8,051 nucleotides of DNA from Chitinophagaceae bacterium (lineage in GTDB: Bacteria > Bacteroidota > Bacteroidia > Chitinophagales > Chitinophagaceae), in contig JAJAZO010000360.1 in assembly GCA_026785745.1 (NCBI GenBank), positions 1-8,051 on the forward strand. The letters run 5' to 3'. The translations under genes were made by a program, and so were the position numbers. Below, one piece after another: positions 1 to 6,687 of the stretch. The notes below the pieces were generated by a model that saw nothing but the letters and a program-made list of their open reading frames with translations, was not told where the DNA came from and searched no databases. Numbering within the stretch: the stretch's first letter is position 1; every line of letters begins with the position of its first letter.

Positions 1-918
1 GTATTGGGTTTTTCTCCCAAACTTATTGCACAGGTTTTTTATAATGAAGGTGCTGTGGATATTACCGGTGTTATTAATGGCATTGATGTGCTGGCAGAAA
101 ATAAACTCTTTCATTTTAATGATTATATCACCGCTGGCTCAGGTATTGATATCAGCCGAGTGCCTAACAGTATTGTATTGGGAAAGGGGCTGGCTGAAAA
201 ACTACTGGCTGAGGTGGGTGATGTGGTACAGGTAACTACATCGAAAGGTGAACGTTTCCAGTTGCGGGTAGTGGGTTATTTTCAATCGGGCATTGCAGAA
301 CTGGATAAAGTGCAGAGCTATGCATCGGTAAGCACCGTGCAAAAATTATTGGGTAAACCGGGTAACTATATTACCGATATCCAAATAAAGATGAAAGATA
401 TCAATATTGCACCGGCCGTAGCAGCGGAGTACCGGCAATTGTTCCGGGCCGATGCAGAAGATATACAAACAGCCAACTCACAATTCGAAACCGGCAGTTC
501 TATCCGTACACTGATTTCTTATACTGTTGGCATTACATTATTAATCGTTGCAGGGTTTGGTATTTACAATATTCTCAATATGATGATCTATGAAAAAATG
601 GATTCCATTGCTATTTTAAAAGCTACTGGTTTTTCCGGCAGGGATGTGAAAAGGGTTTTTCTCATCATTGCATTAAGTATCGGTTTCTTTGGCGGCCTGG
701 TTGGTCTGCTATTGGGTTTCAGCTTATCTTCTGCTATTGACCAGATTCCTTTTAATACTGCTTCACTGCCTACTATTAAAACTTACCCGATTAATTACAA
801 CCCGTTGTTTTATATTATAGGAATTGTTTTTTCATTGATCACTACTTACTTCGCAGGCTGGTTCCCGGCCCGTAAAGCCAGTAAGGTAGATCCTGTTGTT
901 ATTATAAGAGGTAAATAA
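1..918 (+). CDS. FtsX/MacB-type ABC transporter permease, 5' end missing
   Basis: Membrane subunit of an ABC exporter of the MacB/LolC/LolE type, which works with the ATPase encoded next to it to move a substrate out of the inner membrane or to drive a periplasmic process. The frame is open from base 1 (GTA TTG GGT...), so the TTG at 4 is not a credible start. The first transmembrane helix and the front of the periplasmic domain are missing to the left. Of the 304 residues counted from that TTG, roughly 1-165 are a soluble periplasmic MacB-PCD-like domain. Three membrane helices follow at about 169-191, 218-242 and 267-288, with the FtsX-like segment MMIYEKMDSIAILKATGFS between the first two. 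The C-terminus, ARKASKVDPVVIIRGK, is typical of LolC/LolE-like proteins. The substrate cannot be deduced. The stop is 2 bases before the ATPase start, so the genes form one operon. Family call firm; LolCDE versus MacB-like role unresolved. Confidence 0.9.
   Translation, partial: VLGFSPKLIAQVFYNEGAVDITGVINGIDVLAENKLFHFNDYITAGSGIDISRVPNSIVLGKGLAEKLLAEVGDVVQVTTSKGERFQLRVVGYFQSGIAELDKVQSYASVSTVQKLLGKPGNYITDIQIKMKDINIAPAVAAEYRQLFRADAEDIQTANSQFETGSSIRTLISYTVGITLLIVAGFGIYNILNMMIYEKMDSIAILKATGFSGRDVKRVFLIIALSIGFFGGLVGLLLGFSLSSAIDQIPFNTASLPTIKTYPINYNPLFYIIGIVFSLITTYFAGWFPARKASKVDPVVIIRGK
907..911 (+). promoter_or_regulatory. Possible ribosome binding site for the ABC ATPase gene
   Basis: AGAGG lies within the last codons of the permease gene, 9 bases before the ATG at 921. 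It is one of the few Shine-Dalgarno-like sequences before a start in this window. It fits translation re-initiation or coupling across the 2-base gap between the genes. Confidence 0.4.
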
Positions 919-920
919 CT

Positions 921-1601
921 ATGAGTGAAATAATACTGGAAGCAAGGCACATCAATAAAAGTTTTCACGACCCTGTAACTGTACCGGTATTAACGGATAT
1001 TACTTTTTCTATTAATAAAGGGGAGTTTGTTTCCTTAACGGGTAAATCGGGTTGCGGTAAATCTACCCTGCTTTACATCTTATCTACGATGGATACCGAT
1101 TATGAAGGAGAATTGTTAATTGATAACGAATTATTGACAGAAAAAAAAGAAGCTGCGCTGGCCCGTATCCGAAATGAAAAAATAGGTTTTGTATTCCAGT
1201 TTCATTATTTATTAAATGAGTTCAATGTATTACGCAACGTCATGCTGCCGGGGTTAAAACTCAATAAATACCCGGAGAAAGAAGTAGAGCACCGGGCCAT
1301 GGAGAAGTTGAAAGTCCTCGGTATTGATCACCTGGCTTTTAAAAAAGCCAACCTCATATCCGGTGGCGAAAAACAACGGGTGGCCATTGCCCGTTCCTTA
1401 ATCAATGACCCGCATGTCATCATGGGTGATGAACCAACTGGTAACCTCGATAAAAAAAACAGTGATATCGTCTTTGATATTTTCAAACAACTGGCAAATG
1501 AGTTTAATCAAACATTGCTCATTGTAACACATGACCAGAGTTTTGCAGAAAGAACCAACCGCACTATTGAAATGGAAGACGGAAGAATAATCAACCAGTA
1601 A
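921..1601 (+). CDS. ABC transporter ATP-binding protein (LolD/MacB-type)
   Basis: Cytoplasmic ATPase of 226 residues, the normal length for the LolD/FtsE/MacB-nucleotide-binding-domain group, that powers the permease encoded just upstream. All ABC motifs are present in order: Walker A GKSGCGKST (41-49), Q-loop glutamine at 93 (VFQFHYLL), signature ISGGE (146-150, a variant of LSGGQ), Walker B VIMGDEP with D170 and E171, D-loop GNLD (174-177) and H-loop His204 (IVTHD). The DEPTGNLD string is characteristic of this exporter subfamily rather than of importers. The ATG at 921 follows the permease stop by 2 bases, so the two genes are probably translationally coupled. There is no membrane segment. 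LolD is a fair homology label, but which complex it serves cannot be shown without the missing upstream genes. Confidence 0.95.
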   Translation: MSEIILEARHINKSFHDPVTVPVLTDITFSINKGEFVSLTGKSGCGKSTLLYILSTMDTDYEGELLIDNELLTEKKEAALARIRNEKIGFVFQFHYLLNEFNVLRNVMLPGLKLNKYPEKEVEHRAMEKLKVLGIDHLAFKKANLISGGEKQRVAIARSLINDPHVIMGDEPTGNLDKKNSDIVFDIFKQLANEFNQTLLIVTHDQSFAERTNRTIEMEDGRIINQ

Positions 1602-1700
1602 TTTTTCCTTACCTGGCTACTGCTTACTACAACAATCATAGCCAGTTAATGTTTGATGAAAAAGTAAAACATTATGGTGGCCTGCATATCGCCGCAATAA

Positions 1701-1725
1701 TGCAAGCATAGGCAGAATGCTTGCA
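1701..1725. repeat. Perfect 9-bp hairpin between convergent genes
   Basis: TGCAAGCAT at 1701-1709 is the exact reverse complement of ATGCTTGCA at 1717-1725, with a 7-base loop. It sits between the ABC ATPase stop and the 3' end of the DUF418 gene. There is no T-run after it on either strand, so it may assist the neighbouring terminator or stabilise mRNA 3' ends. A further weaker dyad, CTGGCTA 1613-1619 with TAGCCAG 1639-1645, lies in the same spacer. Confidence 0.5.
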
Positions 1726-1732
1726 CCTACAG

Positions 1733-1765
1733 GAGACTAGCCGGTATCGGTCAGTCTCTTTATTT
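1733..1765 (+). terminator. Rho-independent terminator candidate after the ABC operon
   Basis: GAGACT (1733-1738) pairs with AGTCTC (1753-1758), and the pairing continues outward by one G-U and one A-U pair. After one internal mismatch it continues inward with GCCG/CGGT (one G-U) around a GTAT loop at 1744-1747. The stem is followed by TTTATTT (1759-1765). It lies about 130 bases after the ATPase stop and just before the 3' end of the opposing DUF418 gene. The tail favours termination on the plus strand. On the minus strand there is no T-run after the stem. Confidence 0.6.
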
Positions 1766-1781
1766 GATACCTATTGTTTAC

Positions 1782-3110
1782 TTACTTCCTTATCGGCTGT
1801 AGCTTCCAATAGGTCAGCGAACGCCATACCCATTCAAAAGGTCCAAAGCGGAAATAACGCAGCCAGATGGATGAGAAGATGAGTTGAAATATCCAAACAG
1901 CAAATACTACATAATACAATTCATGGAACCGTAGTTTATTGTAATTGCCAAACCCATACCCAAAGAAAAAGAACGTACAGATAATGCTTTGCATCAGGTA
2001 ATTGGTAAATGCCATTTGCCCAACACTAGAAAGAGCCTTCATCAACCAGGGTACTGCATTGCTTCGGAAGATGAGCATAATTAAACTGGCATGCCCGATA
2101 GTAAGAGGTATGCGGCGCAACTCTGTAAAAACATTGTGAGAAACCCGCCACCTGTCTGCATAAGCACCGGCACTCGAAAAATTCATCATGGATTGATCAA
2201 ATATCATCCACGCCACGGGTATTCCGATGCCATAACCAATCAGCATCCACATGGCATAAGTAGAAGTCTTTAGCTTATTACTAAAAAAGCCCCAGCCAAA
2301 TAAGGCCATACCGAGAAACATCATGCAAAGCATATCCCAGGGGTCGCCATACATATAACCTATTTCGCCATCTGCATTGTTGGGAATAAAATAAGTGAAA
2401 ATGGTAAGATAACCAGATCGCATCTTACGGAGGTTTTCATTGGTTAAAGTCGTATCGGGCTTACCTTGTCTGGTTTCAATTTCGGTCCACTTTGCAATAG
2501 CACCCTGCTGCTCAGGTGTCAGTTCTTTTTTTTCTTTCTTTGCTGTCATGGCTTCGGAGTAAGCGGCTCTTTTATCACGGAATTCATTCCAGTTCCATTC
2601 CTTTTTTATCATTGCAAATGCTACACAAACCAGTGCAATGGCAACTAACCATTTTGGTTTTAGTTTGCGGAAAGCAAATAACAGCATGCCACACAAACCA
2701 TAGAAAAATAAAATATCCCCCTGCCATAATATTACAAATGCATTAACGAGGCCAAAGAATACTAACCATAACAAACGGCGATAATAATATTCAGCCACCG
2801 TAGCCTGACCGGGTACTTCTTTTTTATTCAACATAAATAACACCATTCCTGCGCCAAAGAGCATAGAGAATAAGCCCCGCATGGTGCCCTCAAACAAAGT
2901 GAATACCGTGGCGAACGTATAATAATCCTTGCCGCTGCGTGGGCTGGTTACAAGCGGATACCACCAATCCCAGTTGATGCCAAAGCCCGGGATGTTCATC
3001 ATCAATATACCCAACAGGGCCATACCACGTATGGTATCAATGCTCTTGATACGGTCGGCGGTAGCGATTGGTTGTGTACCCGTAATAGTAGAGGAAATAT
3101 GTTGGTCCAT
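1782..3110 (-). CDS. DUF418 family integral membrane protein (downstream paralogue)
   Basis: Polytopic inner-membrane protein of 442 residues in the DUF418 family (the E. coli YeiB group), whose biochemical role is not established; some annotations link the family to acyl or transport functions. Near the N-terminus is the family hallmark SIDTIRGMALLGILMMNI (23-40). Hydrophobic segments lie near 24-42, 66-95, 112-130, 132-148, 153-168, 258-277, 285-305, 338-349, 363-385 and 397-418. The C-terminal DUF418 region holds TNYLMQSIICTFFFFGYGFG (369-388) and LRYFRFGPFEWVWRSL (417-432). A charged loop (about 170-235, with KKEKKELTPEQQ) separates the two membrane halves. The start is ATG at 3110-3108, which leaves about 20 polar residues before the hallmark. 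The gene upstream is a clear paralogue on the same strand. Family call firm, function unknown. Confidence 0.92.
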   Translation of the reverse strand: MDQHISSTITGTQPIATADRIKSIDTIRGMALLGILMMNIPGFGINWDWWYPLVTSPRSGKDYYTFATVFTLFEGTMRGLFSMLFGAGMVLFMLNKKEVPGQATVAEYYYRRLLWLVFFGLVNAFVILWQGDILFFYGLCGMLLFAFRKLKPKWLVAIALVCVAFAMIKKEWNWNEFRDKRAAYSEAMTAKKEKKELTPEQQGAIAKWTEIETRQGKPDTTLTNENLRKMRSGYLTIFTYFIPNNADGEIGYMYGDPWDMLCMMFLGMALFGWGFFSNKLKTSTYAMWMLIGYGIGIPVAWMIFDQSMMNFSSAGAYADRWRVSHNVFTELRRIPLTIGHASLIMLIFRSNAVPWLMKALSSVGQMAFTNYLMQSIICTFFFFGYGFGNYNKLRFHELYYVVFAVWIFQLIFSSIWLRYFRFGPFEWVWRSLTYWKLQPIRK

Positions 3111-3192
3111 AGAAGGGGTTTAGTTGTTGTTTAAAGAACTGGCCTCTAATGTTTATTCAGCTATGCAGAATAGAATTCACGAAAACAGGAAC

Positions 3193-3227
3193 ACAGATTA
3201 CACAGATTGAACGGATTAACGCAGATT
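3193..3227 (+). repeat. Dispersed GATT-array repeat, long form
   Basis: The sequence starts ACACAGATTACACAGATTG and continues ACGGATTAACGCAGATT, with GATT at 3196, 3205, 3214 and 3224, that is, every 9-10 bases. The same element occurs at 7741-7769, where one unit (9 bases) is missing, and inverted at 7913-7941. All copies are intergenic. From memory, similar strings are abundant between genes in Bacteroidota and some other phyla; I could not check this here. Confidence 0.7.
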
Positions 3228-3247
3228 TATTCTGCTGCGCAGAATAA
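3227..3247. repeat. Perfect 9-bp hairpin with TATTCTGCGCAG core
   Basis: TTATTCTGC (3227-3235) pairs perfectly with GCAGAATAA (3239-3247) around a 3-base loop TGC. It directly abuts the GATT-array repeat. Read on the minus strand, towards the downstream DUF418 gene, it contains TATTCTGCGCAG, the same 12 bases found on the plus strand at 5021-5032 upstream of the MATE gene. There is no T-run after it on either strand, so a classical terminator is unlikely. Confidence 0.6.
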
Positions 3248-3302
3248 GAATACAAATACAGTTAGCCATCGAATAAGACAAATTTTATGGCCTCTATGTT
3301 AT

Positions 3303-4754
3303 TCATTTTGTACTCTCTGTGTTTAATAGTTTTTTGTTGGGCAACCATTTCCGGTACACTAAACATTGCCATAACCACTCCAGCGGCCCTTTATTATAAT
3401 ACCGCAACCAAAAAACAGAGAACACCACCTGCACCAATACTATCTCTGCTACCATAAAATACAATTCCCATTGCTGCAGCCTGCCGAAATAACCAAAGCC
3501 ATAGCCATAGAAAAAGAACGTACAGATAATGGTTTGTAATATATAATTGGTAAGTGCGATGCGGCCAACGGCCGCCAATGCCTTCCACACCCAGTTGAAT
3601 ACTTTCATCCGCAGCAGCCATAATATTAACGCCGCATAGCCTGTGGCCATCAATATTCTTTCTATTGGGAAAAACTGGTTGTAGGGAATAGGTTTTTTTT
3701 CAATGTATTTGGCATAGTCCACTAACCTGATACACTGCATATTCACCCTGAGCCAGGCTAATGCTAAACCAGCAGCAATAGCGATTAATGCAATGACCAG
3801 ATATTTTGACGTAGCAAACCGGGAACTGAAGAAACCTATACTAAGCAAGGCCATTCCGAGAAACATGAGTGAACCTATATCCCATATACCAATCTTGTAC
3901 AACCAGGAAGATTCTTTCTGCTGCGACCTTGACATGAGGCTATAAGCTACTTTGCTCCATTGGGCCCGGATGGTTTTGTTGGCCGCTTTCGCTGTAGCAG
4001 AATCATACTTCAATCCTTTTACTGTTCCTTCCCAGGTGCCTTTTTCTTCCGACTGTTTTTTTGTGAGAGTGTCGTTCTTTTTGGCAAGAGAATCATTCAG
4101 TCTGTTTTTTAATAGTGTGTCTTTCAGCAACACGGTATCTTTTGTTCTGTCAATACTGTCTTTTTTTGCACGGCTGCTGCTATCTGCTTTGAATTTTTTT
4201 TCTACCGCCATCACCGCCGTATATTTTTTATAATTCTTTTTATCATCGGTATAGTTCCAGTATTGTTTGCCGCAATAAATTAAAGTGCAAACGATAGCGG
4301 CAATAAAAAATGCCCTGGCTTTCATTTTTGTAAATGCAAAAAGCAGGATACCCATTACGCCATAGGGAAACAATACATCTCCCGGCCATAATAATATAAA
4401 AGCATTGAAAACACCGAAAGCCATAAGCCACATCATTCTCCGTATGTAAGCATCGGCATTACCAATAGCAACGGGGTGTTCTTTTTTTTGCAGGAATAAA
4501 AGAACTCCGGCACCAAATACCAGTGCCAATAAGGAAAGCATTTTCCCTTCAAATAAAAGAGAGATAGCGGTCATCAGTTTATAATTGCCTCCGTGGGTCC
4601 CATTATGATACAACAACTGCTCATTGTTAGTGAAGCCACCAAAGTCCCAGATACTGATAACTAAAATGCCAAAGAGTGCAAAGCCTCGCAATACATCTAA
4701 AGAAAAAAACTGGAAATATTTATCGTTAGGAACAGCCAATGCCTGTTCAAGCAC
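3303..4754 (-). CDS. DUF418 family integral membrane protein with extended lysine-rich loop
   Basis: Second DUF418 membrane protein, 483 residues, function not established. It aligns with its downstream neighbour through both membrane halves: FSLDVLRGFALFGILVISI (17-35), LLFEGKMLSLLALVFGAGVLL (66-86), NAFILLWPGDVLFPYG (117-132), MFLGMALLSIGFFSSRF (297-313), LTNYILQTIICTFFFYGYGFG (401-421) and LRYYNKGPLEWLWQCL (450-465). The central hydrophilic region, about 165-285, is longer than in the paralogue. Residues 186-238 are an extra K/D/S/T-rich stretch in which (K/N)D(S/T) followed by I, V or L recurs at 198, 205, 211, 220 and 227. The start is GTG at 4754: no in-frame ATG exists between it and the upstream stop, and the nearby ATG at 4759 is out of frame and soon terminates. 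No good ribosome binding site is visible. It is probably transcribed ahead of the downstream paralogue. Confidence 0.9.
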   Translation of the reverse strand: MLEQALAVPNDKYFQFFSLDVLRGFALFGILVISIWDFGGFTNNEQLLYHNGTHGGNYKLMTAISLLFEGKMLSLLALVFGAGVLLFLQKKEHPVAIGNADAYIRRMMWLMAFGVFNAFILLWPGDVLFPYGVMGILLFAFTKMKARAFFIAAIVCTLIYCGKQYWNYTDDKKNYKKYTAVMAVEKKFKADSSSRAKKDSIDRTKDTVLLKDTLLKNRLNDSLAKKNDTLTKKQSEEKGTWEGTVKGLKYDSATAKAANKTIRAQWSKVAYSLMSRSQQKESSWLYKIGIWDIGSLMFLGMALLSIGFFSSRFATSKYLVIALIAIAAGLALAWLRVNMQCIRLVDYAKYIEKKPIPYNQFFPIERILMATGYAALILWLLRMKVFNWVWKALAAVGRIALTNYILQTIICTFFFYGYGFGYFGRLQQWELYFMVAEIVLVQVVFSVFWLRYYNKGPLEWLWQCLVYRKWLPNKKLLNTESTK

Positions 4755-5121
4755 TGCATCCGGAGGAAGAAGTAGTAAGGCTCATTAGTGTTGGTTTTGT
4801 TGGCTTCCTTCGGGTAACTGAAATTAAATGTACTGTATAATAAGATGAATAGAAATAAAAGATAAAATGCAGATGGCCTTTTTTTATCTGCCAGTAATTG
4901 CCACCGCTTATCCTTTTAAAATGCCGCTTCTTCCCTTTACATGAATTAAGATTAGTTGCATTTCTCTTATCTTCGGTTTCCTTTCAACTATAAGAATATG
5001 AAAATTGGCTAAGGTTCGGCTATTCTGCGCAGAACCTGACTTATACGGCTCCGTTAATTACCGGCAACACCTGTGTTGCCTACTATCATTCTAATTTTCA
5101 TAATTTCAAAGATTATCAATC
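4755..5121. other. 367-bp divergent intergenic region, no gene seen
   Basis: This region separates the minus-strand DUF418 gene from the plus-strand MATE gene and should hold promoters for both. No open frame of substance is present. The left part is AT-rich, with a small dyad GCAGAT (4869-4874) / ATCTGC (4886-4891) around a T-run. The right part is the structured segment 4997-5102. TATCTTCG at 4968-4975 differs by one base from the Bacteroidota -7 consensus TAnnTTTG, but no suitably spaced TTG (-33) is evident, so I do not call a promoter. Confidence 0.6.
4997..5102. repeat. 106-bp structured segment with 10-bp terminal inverted repeats upstream of MATE
   Basis: TATGAAAATT (4997-5006) is the exact reverse complement of AATTTTCATA (5093-5102). 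Inside lie GGTTC (5013-5017)/GAACC (5032-5036) enclosing the 12-base palindrome TTCTGCGCAGAA (5023-5034), a small ACGG/CCGT hairpin (5045-5054), and a perfect 8-bp hairpin GGCAACAC/GTGTTGCC (5063-5080) with a 2-base loop. The segment ends 19 bases before the MATE start. It could be a short MITE-like element or a structured leader RNA. No adjacent target-site duplication is obvious and it codes for nothing. Confidence 0.45.
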
Positions 5122-6543
5122 ATGTCACAACCAACTTATACTAATAAGCTGTCTCATTTTTTTTCACTCGTTAAACAATCGTTGCGTGGCGGCGAGTATG
5201 ATTATACACAAGGAAGCATCAGGGCGGCTATTGTGTTACTGGCTATACCTATGATTCTTGAACTAAGTCTTGAATCGGTGTTTGCCGTAGTGGATATGTA
5301 TTTTGTAAGCCATTTGCCCAACAGTAAAAATGCGATGGCGACTGTTGGTCTTACAGAGTCAGTTATCGCATTGGTTTATACTATTGCCATCGGATTAAGT
5401 ACCGCTGCAACTGCAGTAGTAGCAAGAAGAGTCGGAGAAAAAAATCCTGAGGGAGCAGCACATGCCGGAGCACAGTCCATGCTTATTGCATTAATCGTAA
5501 CAATTCTTGTAAGTGTTGCAGGGGTAATATTTGCTGCTGATATATTAAGGATTATGGGTGCTAAAGAAGATGTGATAAGGGAAGGGACAGTGTTTACCCG
5601 CATCATGCTTGGCGGAAGCCTGGCTATTATTTTACTGTTTCTTATCAATGGAATTTTTCGTGGCGCCGGCGATGCGGCAATGGCCATGCAAAGTTTGTGG
5701 ATTGCCAGTATCATCAATATCTTTTTATGTCCGATGCTGATTAATGGCTATGGACCTTTCCCTGAACTGGGATTGAAAGGGGCTGCCATTGCTACCACCA
5801 TTGGTCGTGGCATTGGTGTTTTGTATCAATGTTATCACCTGTTCAGCGGTAAACGGACGATTAAGTTAACATGGCCACATTTTAAATGGGATTTGCCGGT
5901 AGTAAAAACATTGTTTACCGTGGCATGGCCGGCTACATTGCAGTTCTTTATTCAGAGTGGTAGTTGGATTGTACTTGCCTGGTTAGTTTCAAGTACAGGA
6001 AGCACCGATGCCAGTGCAGGTTACCAGGTAGCGATAAGAAATGTGGTGTTTTTTATTTTGCCCGCCTGGGGATTGAGTAATGCGGCTGCAACATTGGTTG
6101 GTCAGAACCTTGGCGCAGGGCAACCACTGAGGGCAGAGCAGAGTGTATTGCTTACTGCAAAATATAATGCGGCATTTATGTCTGTCGTGACGGTATTGTT
6201 TTTATTCTTTGCATCACCAATCATAAGCATATTTACTAAAGAACCTGAAGTACACCATTATGGTACCCTTGCTTTACAAATAATTGGAAGCGGCTATATT
6301 TTTTATGGTATTGGCATGGTGATGATACAGGCTTTGAACGGAGCTGGTGACAGCAAGACACCCACCTGGATAAACTTGTTTGGTTTCTGGCTGTTTCAGA
6401 TACCGCTTGCTTTTTTATTGGCTAACGTATTTAAGATGGGGCCAACAGGAGCCTTTATCGCCATCCCTGCCGCCGAATCAGTACTGGCCGTTGCTGCCTG
6501 GTATTTTTTCAAAAAGGGGAACTGGAAGAAAGTGAAGGTTTAA
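5122..6543 (+). CDS. MATE family efflux transporter
   Basis: Inner-membrane antiporter of the multidrug and toxic compound extrusion (MatE) family, which typically exports cationic drugs or metabolites in exchange for Na+ or H+. The 473 residues match the usual 440-480 and the twelve-helix, two-repeat architecture is visible. In the N-terminal half, GLSTAATAVVARRVGEKNPE (91-110) and INGIFRGAGDA (175-185) correspond to GLSNAAATLVGQNLGAG (317-333) with PLRAE (335-339) and QALNGAGDSKTP (403-414) in the C-terminal half. About 30 polar residues precede the first helix, and the C-terminus is basic (KKGNWKKVKV). The start is ATG at 5122 with no Shine-Dalgarno sequence, which is common in this phylum. 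The gene stands alone on its strand behind a structured 106-bp segment, so control through the leader is possible but unproven. The family is certain; the substrate and ion are not predictable from sequence alone. Confidence 0.95.
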   Translation: MSQPTYTNKLSHFFSLVKQSLRGGEYDYTQGSIRAAIVLLAIPMILELSLESVFAVVDMYFVSHLPNSKNAMATVGLTESVIALVYTIAIGLSTAATAVVARRVGEKNPEGAAHAGAQSMLIALIVTILVSVAGVIFAADILRIMGAKEDVIREGTVFTRIMLGGSLAIILLFLINGIFRGAGDAAMAMQSLWIASIINIFLCPMLINGYGPFPELGLKGAAIATTIGRGIGVLYQCYHLFSGKRTIKLTWPHFKWDLPVVKTLFTVAWPATLQFFIQSGSWIVLAWLVSSTGSTDASAGYQVAIRNVVFFILPAWGLSNAAATLVGQNLGAGQPLRAEQSVLLTAKYNAAFMSVVTVLFLFFASPIISIFTKEPEVHHYGTLALQIIGSGYIFYGIGMVMIQALNGAGDSKTPTWINLFGFWLFQIPLAFLLANVFKMGPTGAFIAIPAAESVLAVAAWYFFKKGNWKKVKV

Positions 6544-6562
6544 ATGATAACTGATAATTAGT

Positions 6563-6634
6563 AGATGATAGTTTTTTGTAGTTAATGTTTCATTTCGGGC
6601 TTCCCGCAATTCTTAATACAAAGAACTATCATCT
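6563..6634. repeat. Long imperfect inverted repeat after the MATE gene
   Basis: AGATGATAGTTTTTTGTA (6563-6580) pairs with TACAAAGAACTATCATCT (6617-6634), 17 of 18 positions, with the odd one being a G-T wobble. The 36-base loop holds a smaller CGGG/CCCG hairpin (6596-6606). It begins about 20 bases after the MATE stop at 6543. It is a likely 3'-end structure for that transcript, although there is no T-tract after the stem. Confidence 0.5.
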
Positions 6635-6653
6635 TTCAGTTTTCATCTGAAAG
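6633..6653 (+). terminator. Weak terminator-like hairpin before the AI-2E family gene
   Basis: CTTTCAG (6633-6639) pairs perfectly with CTGAAAG (6647-6653) around a 7-base loop and is followed by GGTTTTATTACTTTTAG. It overlaps the right arm of the larger inverted repeat at 6563-6634 by two bases, so the two folds compete slightly. The stem is AT-leaning and the T-stretch is interrupted, so termination strength is doubtful. Confidence 0.3.
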
Positions 6654-6687
6654 GGTTTTATTACTTTTAGTATATTATTTTTTTAAT

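Larger units (their letters stand above)
3141..3306. repeat. Spacer between DUF418 genes flanked by imperfect direct repeats
   Basis: GGCCTCTAATGTTTATTCA at 3141-3159 recurs as GGCCTCTATGTTATTCAT at 3289-3306, differing by two single-base indels over the shared part. The right copy overlaps the stop codon of the upstream DUF418 gene (3305-3303, minus). Between the copies lie a GATT-array repeat (3193-3227), a perfect hairpin (3227-3247) and a second TATTCTGC motif. The arrangement suggests insertion of a small non-coding element or a local duplication. Confidence 0.45.

Noticed and set aside
26..235. Open frame of 69 codons inside the ABC permease gene, plus strand
   Set aside because: It lies wholly inside the permease coding region in another frame and has no family features; it is a shadow of the real gene.
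4757..4759. ATG on the minus strand just before the GTG start of the upstream DUF418 gene
   Set aside because: It is out of frame with the protein and its frame reaches a stop after about 20 codons, so GTG at 4754 is preferred.
4968..4975. TATCTTCG as a Bacteroidota -7 promoter element for the MATE gene
   Set aside because: One base off the TAnnTTTG consensus and without a TTG at the expected upstream spacing; too common by chance to annotate.
5376..5717. 113-codon open frame on the minus strand within the MATE gene
   Set aside because: Antisense to clear MATE coding sequence, with a composition reflecting the alanine/isoleucine-rich membrane codons; no start context or homology-like motif.
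6662..6669. TACTTTTA as a -7 element for the AI-2E family gene
   Set aside because: One mismatch to TAnnTTTG in a very AT-rich stretch, with no -33 TTG; chance occurrence is likely.
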